This document shows, piece by piece, positions 4,767-6,017 of a stretch of 6,017 nt of DNA. The notes under the pieces were generated by a model. The model did not search any database, was not told where the DNA came from, and worked only from the letters and a program-made list of their open reading frames with translations. Positions within the stretch are counted from its first letter, which is position 1; every line of letters begins with the position of its first letter. The position numbers and the translations under genes are program-made. The stretch lies in contig JAXDLK010000036.1 of the NCBI GenBank assembly GCA_034666665.1, positions 1 to 6,017 of the forward strand, written 5' to 3'. The DNA is from JAXDLK01 sp034666665 (lineage in GTDB: Bacteria > Desulfobacterota > Binatia > JACPRU01).

Positions 4767-6017
4767 TGCAGGAGCCACCTCCGCTCGAGCCGCGAAACGA
4801 CCCGCCGGGGCTCGCGCAACCGTTCGGCGACCTCCGGTACTCACGCTGGGACGGCACGCAGCGGCTCGACGCGCTCGAGGCGGAAGAGCTCCTCGGCGCG
4901 ATGGCCGATGAGCTTCTCTCCGGGGGCGATCTCGAGGATGCCATGGCGCGGTTGTCGCGCTGGGGCATCCCCGGCCGCATGGAGGGGTTGAAAGACCTCC
5001 TCGAACGCCTCCGCACCGCGAAGCAGCGGCGCGCTCAGCGGCACGATCTCTCGAAGACCTTCGACGAGCTCAAGGAGAAGCTCGAGGAGGTCAAGAAGCT
5101 CGAGCGTGACGGCCTCGATCGGCGGCGTAACGCGGAGGCTCCGAACGAACAGCTCAAAGCGACGATGGAGAAGCTCGCGTCCGAGCGGATGGCGCAGCTC
5201 GACGCGCTTCCGGACGACTTCGGCCGCGCGGTTCGCGCCCTCAAGGATTACGAGTTCGTCGAGCCCAAGGCCGCCGAGAAATACAAGGAGCTCCTCAAGG
5301 AGCTGCAGCAGCAGGTCCTCGGGTCGTACTTCAAGAACATGCGCGAGTCGCTGCAGAACCTCACACCGGAGCAGCTCGAGCGGACGCGCCAGATGATCCG
5401 GGACCTGAACCGCGCGCTGAAGGAACGAATGGACGGCGGCGAGCCGGACTTCGAGGCCTTCCAGCGCCAATACCCCGAGCTCGCCGGCAGCGCGAAGGAT
5501 TGGGACGACCTCCTCAAGCAGCTCGCGCAGGGCATGGCAGCGATGCGATCGCTGTGGCAATCGATGTCGGCGGACATGCGCGACCAGCTCGAAGGGCTGC
5601 TCGGCGCGGCCTTCAACGATCCGGGCCTGCAGCAGGCGATGAACGACCTCGCCGAGACGCTTGGCGAGCTCATGCCGATGGATGGCTACGACCACGCGAT
5701 GTCCGGCGACGAGCCGCTGACGCTCGCCGAGGCACTCGGCCTCATGGACGAGATGAACCAGATCTCGGACATGGAAGACACGGTCCGAAGCGCACGCAAC
5801 TCGGACGATCTGGAGTCACTCGACCGCGATCAGGTCGAGCGGTTGGCCGGACCCTCCGCGCGGCAGGCGCTCGACGAGCTTCGGCGTATGACCGAGCTTC
5901 TCGAGGAGGCCGGACTCATTCGCAAGGACGGCGAGCGCTACGAACTGACGCCGCGGGGCATTCGCAAGATCGGGCAGAAGTCGCTCGAGGAGATCTTCTC
6001 GACGCTCAAAAAGGACG
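4766..6017 (+). CDS. N-terminal helical part of probable VWA-domain partner of the MoxR-like ATPase (runs off the window)
   Basis: An open frame without a stop from ATG 4766 to the window end: 417 residues, 3' partial. The start overlaps the previous stop by one base (TGATG), with only a weak AGGG at 4758-4761, so translation is probably coupled. Seen: a Pro-rich start, then FGDLRYSRWDGTQ (20-32), the ADELLSGGDLEDAMARL helix, GLKDLLERLR, and long charged coiled-coil helices (about 75-115 and 165-225). Near the end are LTLAEALGLMDEM (318-330), the ARQALDEL/LLEEAGLIRKDG region and YELTPRGIRKIGQKSLEEIF (392-411), which looks like a winged-helix arm. Known: this order matches, in my recollection, the front half of a family of large VWA-domain proteins encoded next to MoxR-like ATPases, whose metal-binding MIDAS (DxSxS) domain comes last. 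That VWA domain would lie past 6017 and cannot be verified here. No signal peptide or membrane segment is seen. Confidence 0.82.
   Translation, partial: MQEPPPLEPRNDPPGLAQPFGDLRYSRWDGTQRLDALEAEELLGAMADELLSGGDLEDAMARLSRWGIPGRMEGLKDLLERLRTAKQRRAQRHDLSKTFDELKEKLEEVKKLERDGLDRRRNAEAPNEQLKATMEKLASERMAQLDALPDDFGRAVRALKDYEFVEPKAAEKYKELLKELQQQVLGSYFKNMRESLQNLTPEQLERTRQMIRDLNRALKERMDGGEPDFEAFQRQYPELAGSAKDWDDLLKQLAQGMAAMRSLWQSMSADMRDQLEGLLGAAFNDPGLQQAMNDLAETLGELMPMDGYDHAMSGDEPLTLAEALGLMDEMNQISDMEDTVRSARNSDDLESLDRDQVERLAGPSARQALDELRRMTELLEEAGLIRKDGERYELTPRGIRKIGQKSLEEIFSTLKKD

Noticed and set aside
4841..5695. A 284-codon Leu-rich minus-strand frame
   Set aside because: It mirrors the GAG/CTC-rich coiled-coil codons of the plus-strand VWA-type partner; the plus frame has conserved segments and coupled spacing.

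Overview
The window is GC-rich DNA packed with genes on both strands. It looks like a high-GC bacterium, possibly Chloroflexota or an actinobacterial or related soil lineage. That guess rests on the luciferase-like oxidoreductase, the amidase and the base composition; no marker gene is present, so it is weak. I see no tRNA, rRNA, CRISPR array, insertion sequence or integrase.

Left part, plus strand (1-850): the last 198 residues of a luciferase-like (LLM class) flavin or F420 oxidoreductase, cut by the window edge, followed 7 bases later by an 81-residue protein with two membrane helices. Next, on the minus strand (2442-863), is a short amidase operon. A 47-residue protein not previously delimited lies upstream of a 479-residue amidase-signature enzyme, and the two overlap by 4 bases (TTGA). 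The plus- and minus-strand genes converge with a 12-base gap that holds a small inverted repeat.

Right part, plus strand (2461-6017): three tightly coupled genes. The first is a small VirB11/PilT/CpaF-like ATPase with an altered Walker A motif, a tryptophan cluster and a charged helical tail. The second is a MoxR/magnesium-chelatase-like AAA+ ATPase with a cysteine-bearing insert. The third is the alpha-helical N-terminal part of what is probably a VWA-domain partner protein, which runs off the window. The first junction is an ATGA overlap and the second a TGATG overlap, so the three proteins are probably made together and may act together. MoxR/VWA pairs are known chaperone-like machines (RavA-ViaA, CbbQ-CbbO, NorQ-NorD, ChlI-ChlD). 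Coupling such a pair to a secretion-type ATPase is the most interesting feature here.

The amidase operon and the ATPase operon diverge from start codons only 18 bases apart, so at least one promoter must lie inside the opposite gene or its message must have a very short leader.
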